From contig JAQGJU010000135.1 of assembly GCA_028290465.1 (NCBI GenBank), forward strand, positions 1 to 64,000: a DNA stretch of 64,000 nucleotides, given 5' to 3'. The notes below the pieces were generated by a model. That model worked only from the letters and a program-made list of their open reading frames with translations. It did not search any database and had not been told where the DNA came from. Positions 44,837-59,780 of the stretch are shown here, piece by piece (position 1 is the stretch's first letter; the number at the start of each line of letters is the position of its first letter). Both the position numbers and the translations under genes were made by a program. This stretch comes from Xanthobacteraceae bacterium (GTDB taxonomy: Bacteria > Pseudomonadota > Alphaproteobacteria > Rhizobiales > Xanthobacteraceae).

Positions 44837-45220
44837 TCACTCCGCAAACAGCTCGCCGATCTTGGTCCTGAGGACGTCCGTGCTAAACGGCTTGACGATA
44901 TAATTATCGACTTTGGCCTTTTTTGCCGCGACGACATGCGCGGATGACAAGTTGGAGGTGACAATGACGAACCGGCATTTGGCGAGTTGCTCATCGGCGC
45001 GAACTTCCTTGAGCAATTCGTGACCGGTCATCGGCTCCATATTCCAGTCCGAAATCACCAGTGTGTATTTTTTTTCGCGCATCATGGCGAGTGCCGCCGA
45101 GCCGTCGGAGGCTTCGTCAATGTTCTTAAAGCCCAAGTGATTCAACATGGTCCTGAGAATGAGAGAGGTCGCGTTGTGATCTTCGACCACGAGGATCGGC
45201 ATCGACAAATTCACGGCCAT
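44837..45220 (-). CDS. CheY-like single-domain response regulator
   Basis: 127 aa, one receiver domain. Phospho-acceptor Asp58 (VISDWNMEPMTG), acidic pocket Glu13-Asp14 (VVEDHN), switch Thr/Ser in IVTSNLSS and Lys in YIVKPF. ATG 45220 was chosen because GGGAGAAAG precedes it. The frame of this gene lies divergent to the hybrid kinase that follows. A diverged fragment of the same gene is found at 48511-48576. It may accept phosphate from the adjacent kinases, or act on the flagellar motor or another output. Confidence 0.92.
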   Translation of the reverse strand: MAVNLSMPILVVEDHNATSLILRTMLNHLGFKNIDEASDGSAALAMMREKKYTLVISDWNMEPMTGHELLKEVRADEQLAKCRFVIVTSNLSSAHVVAAKKAKVDNYIVKPFSTDVLRTKIGELFAE

Positions 45221-45645
45221 CGGTCTTTCTCCCATCAGATAGACGCATTTTCTTCACGTGAAGTGGATTCTACTTCACTGAAAACGCTCTAGTGGCGCGG
45301 ACCCGACACTGGTCCCGACAGGGCAACAAGTATCGGAGTCGAACCACTTGCGTATGCGGCGTCGTTTCCGCCAGCGTTGGCCTCATAACTCACGAACGCT
45401 AGGCTCATCACATTCCGTTATGTCGTGTAAAATACGTATCATTTACACCGGCGTCGGCCGTAGGGTTTCTTTATCCTATATCGATAGCATTATTAAGTTG
45501 CCTCAATATCGGGTTCTTTCGAACGACCGATAGAAAGGTACTCCGTGCATGCGGTCCGCAATCGGCCGACTTATTTCAAATCTGTGTCCAACGCTGCATC
45601 ATAGTGAGCTTGGCCGTTCTTAACGGCACGAAGGGCGGCGTTCCA
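45221..45645. other. Divergent promoter region of cheY and the first hybrid kinase
   Basis: About 425 nt. It starts with a dispersed repeat (45241-45289). The stretch 45400-45540 is AT-rich and shares two conserved blocks with the region before the second kinase: TACGTATCATTTAC (45433-45446; second copy 48657-48670) and a TAGGGTTT...ATTATTAAG block (45461-45497; second copy 48682-48718). These probably contain the promoter and a binding site. Confidence 0.65.
45241..45289. repeat. Diverged copy of the GCGTTTTC-GAAAACGC repeat
   Basis: GCATTTTCTTCACGTGAAG ... CACTGAAAACGCTC, aligning with 16379-16426 with substitutions in the core. Confidence 0.7.
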
Positions 45646-48486
<2,841 letters not shown>

Positions 48487-48858
48487 GCCATGTGCATTTC
48501 TTGCGTCTCGGTGAGTGCCGCCGAACGTTCGAAAGGCCCCGTCCAATGTCGTTAAAGCCCAACTGATTTAATAGGGCCGGTTCAACATTGCCCGGTGAGC
48601 TCTGGTCTAATGTGATACGAGCGCCACGCTCATCACATTCTCCATACCCTGGAAACTACGTATCATTTACCAGCGTCAGCTTAGGGTTTATTTATCCTAT
48701 ATCGTTAGAATTATTAAGGTGGCTCATATTGGTTCTTCAATCCACCAATAGATGGGTATTCCGCGCACGCGTCCGCAAATGGCCGCTCTATCTGACTCGA
48801 TGAACGCTATGTCTGGCGAACTTGGCCGGGCTAAGCGACACGAAGGGCGGCTCTGCCA
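48487..48858. other. Region between the two kinase copies: cheY relic and second-copy promoter
   Basis: About 370 nt. It begins with the cheY relic (48511-48576), then conserved promoter blocks copied from the first unit (48657-48670 and 48682-48718). Confidence 0.75.
48511..48576 (-). pseudogene. Relic fragment of a duplicated cheY-like gene
   Basis: Aligns with 45089-45150 inside the intact CheY-like gene (GAGTGCCGCCGA, then AATGT..TTAAAGCCCAA.TGATT), with many substitutions and small gaps. It is the only part of a second cheY left between the two kinases, so the original duplicated unit must have been cheY plus kinase. Confidence 0.7.
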
Positions 48859-51930
<3,072 letters not shown>

Positions 51931-51933
51931 GCC

Positions 51934-52902
51934 ATGCGTATTCTTATCGCAGAAGATCACCTCGCTACGAGCCTGATCCTGGAAGCCGCGGTGCGATCGC
52001 TTGGCCATGAATGCCACTTGGCAAGCGACGGTGAACAGGCCTGGCAACTGTTCCAGAATGTCGATGTAGATGCCATTATCAGCGATCGCATGATGCCTGG
52101 AATGGATGGGCTCGAACTTTGCCGCCGGGTTCGGGCAAATGACGGCGCCTACACCTATTTCATCTTTCTGACGGGGGCGGACCAAAAGACGGAAGTAATG
52201 AGCGGCATGGAGGCCGGCGCGGACGATTACCTCGTCAAGCCACTCGATGCTGATGAGCTGAAGATGCGGCTGTTCGTCGCCTCGCGGGTCACGTCGCTCC
52301 ACAGACGATTATTTCAGCAGTCGGCCGAACTAGGGGAGCTTAATCGTCAGCTCTTCGAGCAGTCGCGTGTGGATCCACTCACAAAGCTCGGCAACCGCCT
52401 CAGGCTGCGCGAGGACCTCGAAGTCATTCGCGCGAGGGCCGAACGGTCCGGGCATGCCTACTGCGCGGTGATGTGCGACATCGATTGTTTCAAGGCTTAC
52501 AACGACAACAATGGTCATCTTGCCGGCGATGAGGTGCTGCGCGCTGTGGCGCAGACAATGATGAGCACATGTCGGGGTACCGACCGGGCCTATCGCTATG
52601 GCGGGGAAGAGTTTCTGCTCCTGCTGTCCGAGCACTCTCTCGACGGCGGGTTGACAGGGGCCGAGCGGCTCCGCCGGGCCATCGAGGAACTGGCAATTCC
52701 GCATGAGTCCAGTCCGGCAAAACGGGTGACCATTAGTGCTGGGGTGGCGTCGTTATCGAATCCCAAATTCACGACGGTGGAAGCCTGGCTGAATCAAGCG
52801 GATGCCGCGCTTTATCGCGCGAAACAATCGGGACGCAACCGTGTCGTGGCCCATGAGGACCAGCGTTCGGAACCGGACCTATCTCGCAATCGGCGCGCCT
52901 AA
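51934..52902 (+). CDS. Response regulator with GGDEF diguanylate cyclase domain
   Basis: 322 aa. Receiver domain (~1-120, Asp51 in IISDRMMPGMDG), short coiled coil, GGDEF domain (~145-310) with active-site GGEEF (223-227) and an intact inhibitory I-site RGTD (214-217) five residues before it. It should make cyclic di-GMP when phosphorylated, with product inhibition. Directly co-transcribed with the second hybrid kinase (3-nt gap), so the kinase probably feeds this output. A repeat begins just after the stop. Confidence 0.95.
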   Translation: MRILIAEDHLATSLILEAAVRSLGHECHLASDGEQAWQLFQNVDVDAIISDRMMPGMDGLELCRRVRANDGAYTYFIFLTGADQKTEVMSGMEAGADDYLVKPLDADELKMRLFVASRVTSLHRRLFQQSAELGELNRQLFEQSRVDPLTKLGNRLRLREDLEVIRARAERSGHAYCAVMCDIDCFKAYNDNNGHLAGDEVLRAVAQTMMSTCRGTDRAYRYGGEEFLLLLSEHSLDGGLTGAERLRRAIEELAIPHESSPAKRVTISAGVASLSNPKFTTVEAWLNQADAALYRAKQSGRNRVVAHEDQRSEPDLSRNRRA

Positions 52903-52951
52903 AACATGGTCCCGAAATGTGGGAGCCGGTTTTCGGAAAAGATCATGCTCA
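52903..52951. repeat. Dispersed palindromic repeat, type CATGATC...CCGAAA/TTTCGG
   Basis: Imperfect inverted repeat with CCGAAA (52912-52917) and TTTCGG (52931-52936) inside outer CATG ends. It starts directly after the GGDEF stop codon and may help terminate that operon. The remaining 150 nt up to the next gene show nothing else. Confidence 0.75.
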
Positions 52952-53108
52952 AACAAGACCGAGGCTGACGAGCGCGCCAAGCTGCGCCTCGCGGTCACGG
53001 CCGCGCGGGAAATATGCTCGTAGACGCCCCACGGCGGCGGGTAAAATCAGTGTTCGCGAAACCGTCTGGTTCCAGCTAGAAGGCGGGCACCCCATATAGG
53101 GGCTCCTC

Positions 53109-54950
53109 ATGCGTGGCTTTCCGGAACCTATGGCGCCCCCCCTTCTACAACTCACCGACATTTCGCTGACCTTTGGCGGTACGCCGTTGCTCGACCAGGC
53201 CGAATTGTCGGTCTCGCAGGGCGACCGGATCTGCCTCGTCGGCCGCAACGGGTCCGGCAAATCGACCCTGCTCAAGATCGTCGCCGGCTTGGTCGAGCCC
53301 GACAAGGGCGTGCGGTTCGCCCAGCCGGGCGCGACCATCCGCTATCTGCAGCAGGAACCGGACTTTACCGGTTTCGCGACCACGCTGGACTATGTCCAGG
53401 CCGGCCTCGCGCCCGGCGACGACGGCTATCAGGCGCACTACCTGCTGGAACAGCTTGAGCTGACCGGCCACGAAGACCCGACGCACCTGTCCGGCGGCGA
53501 GGCCCGCCGCACCGCGCTGGCCCGCGTGCTGGCACCCTCGCCCGACATCCTGCTGCTGGACGAGCCGACCAACCATCTGGATCTGACCACCATCGAGTGG
53601 CTGGAAGGCGAACTGGCTTCCCGCCGCTCAGCCCTGATCCTGATCAGCCATGACCGGCGGTTTCTGAGCAACCTGTCGCGCGCCAGCGTCTGGCTGGACC
53701 GCGGCAAGACCCGCCGGATCGACATCGGCTTCGGCCAGTTCGAGGCCTGGCGCGACGAGCAACTGGCCGCGGAGGAACTCGAACAGCACAAGCTCGACCG
53801 CAAGATCGAGGCGGAGCAGCACTGGCTGCGCTATGGCGTCTCCGGCCGGCGCAAGCGCAATGTGAAGCGCCTCGGCAATCTGTATGCGTTGCGCCAGCAG
53901 CGGCGCGACTATCGCGGCTCGACCGGCAACGCCTCGATCAGCGCCGCGCAAGCCGACAAATCCGGCTCGCAGGTCATTGAGGCCAAAGGCATCAGCAAGG
54001 CCTATGGCGACCGGCCGATCGTCACGGATTTCTCGATCCGCATCATGCGCGGCGACCGCATCGGCATTGTCGGCCCGAACGGCACCGGCAAGACCACCTT
54101 GCTCAACCTGCTGACCGGCGCGATGCCGCCGGACTCAGGTGAAGTGAAGCACGGCACCAATCTGCAAATGGCGACGCTGGACCAGCATCGCGAAAGCCTC
54201 GATCCGAACTGGACCTTGAGCGAAGCCATGACCGGCGGTCGTGGCGACACCCTGACCATCGGCGGCCAGCCGAAACACGTCGTCAGCTACATGAAGGACT
54301 TTCTGTTCTCGCCCGAGCAGGCGCGCACGCCGCTCCGCGTGCTGTCGGGCGGCGAGCGCGGCCGGTTGACGCTGGCGCGGGCGCTGGCGGCGCCGTCCAA
54401 TATGCTGGTGCTGGACGAGCCGACCAACGACCTCGACCTCGAAACGCTCGACGTGCTGGAGGAAATGCTCGCCGACTATGCCGGCACGGTGATCCTGATC
54501 AGCCACGACCGCGACTTCCTCGACCGCGTCGTCAGCGCCGTGGTGGTGCCGGACGGCGAAGGCAGATGGACCGAATATGCCGGCGGCTATAGCGACATGC
54601 TGGCGCAGCGCAAGATCGACGACGCGGCGCGGCCCAAGGCCGGCAAGGCATCGAGCGACAAAGCCGCTGCCGGCAAGCCGGCCACGGGGTCAGAGAAGGC
54701 CGCGCCGGCCAAGCGGCGTCTGACCTTCAACGACAAGCACGCGTTGCAGGATCTGCCCAAACGCATCGCCAAGCTGGATAAGTCGATCAAAGCATTGCAG
54801 GAGCGGCTGGCCGATCCGAGCCTATATGCACGGGATCCGAAATCGTTTGCCGAAACCTCCACCGCTTTGGCGACGGCGCAGACCGAACTCGCCGCCAACG
54901 AGGAGAAGTGGCTGGAGCTTGAAATGTTGCGCGAGGACATCGAGGGCTGA
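53109..54950 (+). CDS. uup: ABC-F family ATPase, Uup type
   Basis: 613 aa with two ATPase domains: first ~15-240 (GRNGSGKST, LSGGEARRT, LLLDEPTNHLD) and second ~295-510 (GPNGTGKTT, LSGGERGRL, LVLDEPTNDLD). An ABC-F linker lies between them (~240-285), and a C-terminal coiled-coil tail (~555-612, KRIAKLDKSIKALQERLADP) is typical of Uup. There is no membrane domain. ABC-F proteins bind the ribosome or branched DNA structures; Uup is linked to limiting transposon excision. ATG 53109 has AGGGG upstream; MAPPLLQ at 53130 is a possible second start. Confidence 0.93.
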   Translation: MRGFPEPMAPPLLQLTDISLTFGGTPLLDQAELSVSQGDRICLVGRNGSGKSTLLKIVAGLVEPDKGVRFAQPGATIRYLQQEPDFTGFATTLDYVQAGLAPGDDGYQAHYLLEQLELTGHEDPTHLSGGEARRTALARVLAPSPDILLLDEPTNHLDLTTIEWLEGELASRRSALILISHDRRFLSNLSRASVWLDRGKTRRIDIGFGQFEAWRDEQLAAEELEQHKLDRKIEAEQHWLRYGVSGRRKRNVKRLGNLYALRQQRRDYRGSTGNASISAAQADKSGSQVIEAKGISKAYGDRPIVTDFSIRIMRGDRIGIVGPNGTGKTTLLNLLTGAMPPDSGEVKHGTNLQMATLDQHRESLDPNWTLSEAMTGGRGDTLTIGGQPKHVVSYMKDFLFSPEQARTPLRVLSGGERGRLTLARALAAPSNMLVLDEPTNDLDLETLDVLEEMLADYAGTVILISHDRDFLDRVVSAVVVPDGEGRWTEYAGGYSDMLAQRKIDDAARPKAGKASSDKAAAGKPATGSEKAAPAKRRLTFNDKHALQDLPKRIAKLDKSIKALQERLADPSLYARDPKSFAETSTALATAQTELAANEEKWLELEMLREDIEG

Positions 54951-54951
54951 T

Positions 54952-56196
54952 TTACGCGTGACGCTTGGCAAGCCATTCCAACGCACCCCGACCGGCCGCC
55001 GCGCCGGTCGCGAACGAGGCCTGCAGTAGATAGCCGCCGGTCGGCGCTTCCCAATCCAGCATCTCGCCGGCCGCGAAGACGCCCGGCCGGCCGCGCAGCA
55101 TGAAGGCGTCGTCGACAGCATCGAATGCGATGCCGCCTGCGGTTGAAATTGCCCGCGCGATCGGCGCCGTGCCGGTCAGGCGTACCGGTACCGCGTTGAT
55201 GAGAGCAGCCAACACTTCCGGCGCCATCGCGGATAACGGCGTCGGTGCGCCGAGTGTCGCTTCGTGCAGCAGCCCGATCGCGGCCGGCGACAGGCCGGCG
55301 GCTTTGCGCAGGAAATTCGACAGCGACTGCTTGGCGCGCGGCATCGCCAGACGCAACGCCAGTTCGTCCGGCGTAAGATCGGGGCGGAGCGCGATGTGCA
55401 GCACGGCCTCGCCGGTGCGGTCGATCGTCTCGCGCAGCGGTGCCGCCAGCGCGTAGATGCCGCCGCCTTCCAGGCCGGTCTCGGTAATAACGGCCTCGCC
55501 GCGCATGTCCTCGCCGCCGAACGCCAGCGCGATCCGCTTCAGCGGCTGTCCGGCAAAGCGGGTGCGGAACAACTCCGACCACGCCACGGTGAACCCGCAA
55601 TTGGCCGGCTTGAGCGGCGCGACCGCGACGCCGACGCCCGCCAGAACATCGACCCAGCCGCCATCGGAACCGAGCTTCGGCCAGCTGGCGCCGCCCAGCG
55701 CCAGCACCACCGCGTCCGCCTGAACAGACACCGGCCCGTCGGGACCCTTGAAGCGCGGGCCACCCTCGCCGTCCCAGCCGGTCCAGTGGTGCCGCAGCTT
55801 GAGATCGACGCCGGACGCCGCGAGGCGCCGCAACCAGGCGCGCAGCAACGGCGACGCCTTGAAGCTGACAGGGAATACCCGCCCGCTCGACCCGACAAAG
55901 GTCGGCTGACCCAGTTCCTCGCTCCAGGCTCGCAGCGCGTCGGGCGGGAACGCCTCGATGGCGCGCCGCAGATGCGCCGCCTGCTGGGCACCGTAGCGGT
56001 CCAGGAACGCCTCCAACGGCTCGCTGTGGGTCAGGTTGAGGCCGCCCCGGCCGGCCAGCAGGAACTTGCGCCCGACCGACGGCATCCGGTCATATACCGC
56101 GACGGCCGCGCCACCGTGCGCCAGAACCTCGGACGCCATCAGCCCGGCGGGCCCGCCGCCGATAACCGCAACCGTTGGTCGAGATGAAGTGAACAC
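54952..56196 (-). CDS. NAD(P)/FAD-dependent oxidoreductase, HI0933/BaiN (TIGR03862-like) family
   Basis: 414 aa from a GTG at 56196 (VFTSSRPTVAVIGG); an in-frame TTG 45 codons upstream would add residues unlike the family. N-terminal dinucleotide fold VAVIGGGPAGLMASEVLA, the flavoprotein motif GRKFLLAGRGGLNLTHSE, and the C-terminal GVFAAGEMLDWEAPTGGYLLQ loop that closes over FAD. The family includes putative flavoprotein reductases of unknown substrate. Ends 1 nt from the convergent uup gene. Confidence 0.87.
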   Translation of the reverse strand: MFTSSRPTVAVIGGGPAGLMASEVLAHGGAAVAVYDRMPSVGRKFLLAGRGGLNLTHSEPLEAFLDRYGAQQAAHLRRAIEAFPPDALRAWSEELGQPTFVGSSGRVFPVSFKASPLLRAWLRRLAASGVDLKLRHHWTGWDGEGGPRFKGPDGPVSVQADAVVLALGGASWPKLGSDGGWVDVLAGVGVAVAPLKPANCGFTVAWSELFRTRFAGQPLKRIALAFGGEDMRGEAVITETGLEGGGIYALAAPLRETIDRTGEAVLHIALRPDLTPDELALRLAMPRAKQSLSNFLRKAAGLSPAAIGLLHEATLGAPTPLSAMAPEVLAALINAVPVRLTGTAPIARAISTAGGIAFDAVDDAFMLRGRPGVFAAGEMLDWEAPTGGYLLQASFATGAAAGRGALEWLAKRHA

Positions 56197-56395
56197 GGCT
56201 GCGTATTGGCAGATTCCAGACGTGGAAGGAATGGCGTTCGCCCAAGAACAGTGCCGACCAAAGGGCAAACCTTCACGCAGCCGGGGTCCGAGGATTCTCC
56301 TAGTTATTGATATTCTTGATATGTTCAGCAAAATCCTGGGCTAAATGGCCAGCAGGCCGCTCTGCGCCGGCGCCATCGCCCAGCTCGAGGACGAG

Positions 56396-57091
56396 ATGAC
56401 GACGTATGACGACGAATATTGCCTGCGCCGCTATCGTGCCATGCAAGACGCCGAGCCGCAGTGGTTCGAAAATGCCGTCGATTGCCCGACAACGATTCTC
56501 TTCGAGAACGATGAGATCCAGGATGCCCAAGTCGCCGTCCGCGCCGAGCGGCTGGCGGAAGGCTCACCGGTGGACGATCTGCGTGTCGGGGTTCTGGCCG
56601 AAGATCACTTTATGGGGTGCCTGATTCGCGACGCCGTGCGGTTCTCGGACGGCCGCCTCGGCCTATACAATCGGGTCATGGCGACCGGCGGCGTGGTCAT
56701 GCTGCCTTTGATCGGTGATCAAATCGCGCTCATCCGAATATTTCGACACGCCCCACGCCGTTGGTTCTTAGAAGCGCCCCAGGGCTTTCTGACACCCGAC
56801 GGAAATCCGATGGAAGCAGCGCGGCGCGAACTCCTGGAAGAAATCGGCGCATCGGCCATTGAGCTGATCCCGATGGGCCTCGTATATACGAGCACGGCCC
56901 TCACTTCCGAAAATCTGAAGCTCTTTATCGCGCGCATTGACAGTGTTGGGCTGCCACAGCGCGAAGAGGGCATCGATAGTATTCACCTGATCGGTCGCGA
57001 CGAGATCGACCGGCATTTGCTGGACGGAACCATTTGCGACGGGCCAACCACAACGGCGATCACGCGCGCGCGGTTACGCGGCCTGCTTTAG
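56396..57091 (+). CDS. NUDIX hydrolase-like protein
   Basis: 231 aa from ATG 56396 (GAGG upstream); an ATG at 56345 is in frame but has no ribosome site. The Nudix helix GFLTPDGNPMEAARRELLEE has the REXXEE core, but the first Glu of the G(x5)E part is Gly. The preceding FLEAPQG segment is like ADP-ribose pyrophosphatases. It probably cleaves a nucleoside diphosphate derivative; the residues that bind metal are kept. N-terminal ~95 residues are not assigned. Confidence 0.82.
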   Translation: MTTYDDEYCLRRYRAMQDAEPQWFENAVDCPTTILFENDEIQDAQVAVRAERLAEGSPVDDLRVGVLAEDHFMGCLIRDAVRFSDGRLGLYNRVMATGGVVMLPLIGDQIALIRIFRHAPRRWFLEAPQGFLTPDGNPMEAARRELLEEIGASAIELIPMGLVYTSTALTSENLKLFIARIDSVGLPQREEGIDSIHLIGRDEIDRHLLDGTICDGPTTTAITRARLRGLL

Positions 57092-57100
57092 ACACCGCTG

Positions 57101-57940
57101 TTACCGCGCGGCGATCGTCGCGACGCCGGCGGTGACGAGAACGCAGCCGAGAATTCGAGGCAACGACCAAGGCTCTCTGAGGGCGAAAATGCCGATCAGG
57201 CACGCGAACAAGATGCTGCTTTCGCGAAGCGCGACCACGCCGCCCACCGGCGATGCACTGAGCGCCCATAGAAAGACCGCGAAAGATCCAATCCCGAGCA
57301 GTCCGGATATGCAGGTCAATTGCCAATGCGTCCACAGCGTAAGCCAAAGCGCCCTGCCCTGTACCGCGCTTACGGCAGCGACGAATACGCCGCCATCAAA
57401 CAACAACAGCCATGCCGTATAGGATAGCCAGTCCTTGCTCAGGCGGGTGCCGAGGCTGTTGCTGACGGAATAGCCCGAAACCATCAGCGCCGCGATAGCG
57501 ACAAAGATCAGCGTCCGGCCGCTCATACGGAACTCGAGCTTCTCCGTTGCAAACATCAGGACACCCATCGTCAGCAAGATGATGCCGATCAACTGCTGAC
57601 CTGTCGGAATTTCGCCCATGGCCGCGAACGCGATCAGGGTCGCAAAAACCGGCGTGAGGCCGCGCGCCGCCGGATAAGACTGGCTGAGATCGCCGTGCCG
57701 ATACGCGTAGCTCAGGCTCACTTTGTACGTCGACTGCAGCAGTGCGGACAGCACCAGAATGGGCCAAATCTCCGCGGCCGGAAACGCGACGAAAGGCACT
57801 ACCAGGAGAGCGGCGCCGGCACTGACAAGATTCATCCCGGCCATCGTCGCGATGCCGTTCTGGCTGGCCTTCACGAGAGCATGCCAAGATGCATGCAGCA
57901 CGGCCGCCAATAGCATCAAACTGACAATCAGCGGGTCCAT
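57101..57940 (-). CDS. EamA/DMT-superfamily transporter
   Basis: 279 aa, about ten transmembrane helices in two EamA repeats: the first (~1-135) ends near MGVLMFATEKLEF, and the second (~145-279) with the conserved helix SPVGGVVALRESSILFACL near the end. DMT transporters export or exchange metabolites. It is convergent with the NUDIX gene (9-nt gap). It follows the PIG-L gene on the same strand (60-nt gap), so it could be the last gene of the glycan operon. Confidence 0.9.
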   Translation of the reverse strand: MDPLIVSLMLLAAVLHASWHALVKASQNGIATMAGMNLVSAGAALLVVPFVAFPAAEIWPILVLSALLQSTYKVSLSYAYRHGDLSQSYPAARGLTPVFATLIAFAAMGEIPTGQQLIGIILLTMGVLMFATEKLEFRMSGRTLIFVAIAALMVSGYSVSNSLGTRLSKDWLSYTAWLLLFDGGVFVAAVSAVQGRALWLTLWTHWQLTCISGLLGIGSFAVFLWALSASPVGGVVALRESSILFACLIGIFALREPWSLPRILGCVLVTAGVATIAAR

Positions 57941-58000
57941 GGCTCGGCCGGCTTCAAGCTTTCTGCTCCACGAGCGACAATCTGTTCCGAGAACGCTGCG

Positions 58001-58669
58001 TCAGCGATCGGCGCGAACAATGGTTCGTTCGGTCGTGAAGGCTTCGACGGCCGCGACGCCAATGCCGGCTCCCCGGCTTCTGGCCAGAGCTTCGAGCGCC
58101 TGAATGGAACGTGCATGAGGCTCGGCGCGCATGTCGAAAGCATACAATTCCAGCGCCTTCAGCTTGCGGGCAAGCACCGACGCAATATCGACGAAATGGT
58201 TGGGCTTAAACCCGGCACCAAAACTGGCGGGCGCCCAATCCGTGCTGGACGCAATCTCATAGGCGTAGAATTCGGTCACCGGGCACGTCGGCGCGGGCCG
58301 CAATGCGGTCGCGGTCGCGCGGTAGGCGGTCTGGTGATCGATATTCAGATTGTCGCCATGACTGACATAGACAATCGCGGGCTTTACGTCAGCGACTACC
58401 GCCTCGATCACGGCCACGACGTCGCTCAACGGAACGCTGTCGCTGCGGTTTTCCGGAAAGCCGGCAAAGACCGGCGGCTCAGCACCGAGCAGCTTTGCGG
58501 CCTGCCCGGCGGCCTCGCGACGCCTGCCGTCGAGACCCTGACCGTCGCCGCACAGAATGAGCACGTGCACCTTGTGACCGGCGCCGGCATGAACCGCGAT
58601 GGTACCGCCGACGCCGAGAACCTCATCGAGTCCATGCGGCGCCACAACCAGGATCGGCCGCTTGTCCAT
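58001..58669 (-). CDS. PIG-L family deacetylase
   Basis: 222 aa Zn-dependent GlcNAc-type deacetylase fold. Metal ligands: His12 and Asp15 (PHGLDEVLG, a variant of PHPDDE) and His112 in HGDNLNIDH. It probably removes an acetyl group from an N-acetylated sugar or lipid. It sits 1 nt from the aminotransferase stop, in the same operon. Actual substrate unknown. Confidence 0.88.
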   Translation of the reverse strand: MDKRPILVVAPHGLDEVLGVGGTIAVHAGAGHKVHVLILCGDGQGLDGRRREAAGQAAKLLGAEPPVFAGFPENRSDSVPLSDVVAVIEAVVADVKPAIVYVSHGDNLNIDHQTAYRATATALRPAPTCPVTEFYAYEIASSTDWAPASFGAGFKPNHFVDIASVLARKLKALELYAFDMRAEPHARSIQALEALARSRGAGIGVAAVEAFTTERTIVRADR

Positions 58670-58670
58670 G

Positions 58671-59780
58671 CTAGGCGCCGTAGAACGCGTTAACGGAATC
58701 CGCCACGTAGCCGATCTGCTGTTCGGTCAGATACTGATGGTGAGGCAACGCCAATACCTGATCGGCCTGTTGTTCGGCCTTCGGAAAATCGCCGCGCTTG
58801 TATCCGAGCCGCGCCGCCGCCTTATGCAAATGCAGGGGCGTCGCATAGTAAACCAGCGACTGAATGCCCTTCTGCAGAAGATGCGCCTGCAGTTCGTCGC
58901 GGCGCTCGGCCTGCGTGATCATCATCACGAAGGAATTCTTCTCGTATGTCTGACACGGTGGAATATAGATCTGCTTGGCCTTAATCCGCGCCCGGTACAG
59001 TTCAACGTTCTTCTGGCGGCGCGAGATGACGTCCGCAAGACGGCCGAGCCGAAAGCTCAGAACCTCGGCGTTCAGGCTGTCCAGCCGGGAGTTCACCCCG
59101 TACATCACGCAGGTATCGCGGTCCTGAAGACCATGATTGCGATAGAGACGGATCCGCTTGGCGACATCTTCGTCGTCCGTGACGAGGAATCCGCCGTCGC
59201 CGATGGCGTTCAGATTCTTCAACGGATGAGCCGAAAAGGTGCCGACGTTTCCGAACGTGCCGCCGTGCCGCCCCTTGTAATAAGCGCCCATCGACTGCGC
59301 CGCGTCCTCGATGACAAAGAGGTTATGCCGCTTCCCGATCGCCATAATGGCGTCCATGTCGGCGATGCGGCCGCTCCAGTGCACCGGCATGATCGCCTTG
59401 GTGCGTGGCGTGATCTTCTTTTCGATCTCCGCCGGATCGATGTTCTGGTCTTCGCGCACGTCGGCATACACCGGCGTCGCCCCGACATGCGCGATCGATC
59501 CGGTTGAGGCCACGAAGGAGATCGGCGTCGTGATCACTTCGTCGCCCTTGCCAATCCCGAGCGCCCATAGCGCCAGCATGAGCGCATCGGTTCCGTTGCC
59601 GCAACTGACACAGTGCTTGGCCCCGGTATAATCGGTCACGTGCTTTTCGAAGTCGGTGACCTCCTGGGTCATCACCAGATGGCCCTGCGACAGAACCCGT
59701 TCGACACAGGCCATCAGCTCTTCGCGTTCCTCGATGAAGCGCTGCTGCAGATCGATGAATGGTACCTTGAGGTCGATCAT
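58671..59780 (-). CDS. DegT/DnrJ/EryC1/StrS aminotransferase (downstream copy)
   Basis: 369 aa, PLP-dependent sugar aminotransferase fold. The PLP-binding Lys lies in FSAHPLKNLNAIGDGG, with the substrate-loop motif YRNHGLQDRD and the VHWSGRIADMD segment. Such enzymes transaminate keto-sugars bound to nucleotides. The start overlaps the next DegT stop (ATGA). Same length as its neighbour and related to it, with about half of the residues in common by eye, so probably an old tandem duplication. Confidence 0.93.
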   Translation of the reverse strand: MIDLKVPFIDLQQRFIEEREELMACVERVLSQGHLVMTQEVTDFEKHVTDYTGAKHCVSCGNGTDALMLALWALGIGKGDEVITTPISFVASTGSIAHVGATPVYADVREDQNIDPAEIEKKITPRTKAIMPVHWSGRIADMDAIMAIGKRHNLFVIEDAAQSMGAYYKGRHGGTFGNVGTFSAHPLKNLNAIGDGGFLVTDDEDVAKRIRLYRNHGLQDRDTCVMYGVNSRLDSLNAEVLSFRLGRLADVISRRQKNVELYRARIKAKQIYIPPCQTYEKNSFVMMITQAERRDELQAHLLQKGIQSLVYYATPLHLHKAAARLGYKRGDFPKAEQQADQVLALPHHQYLTEQQIGYVADSVNAFYGA

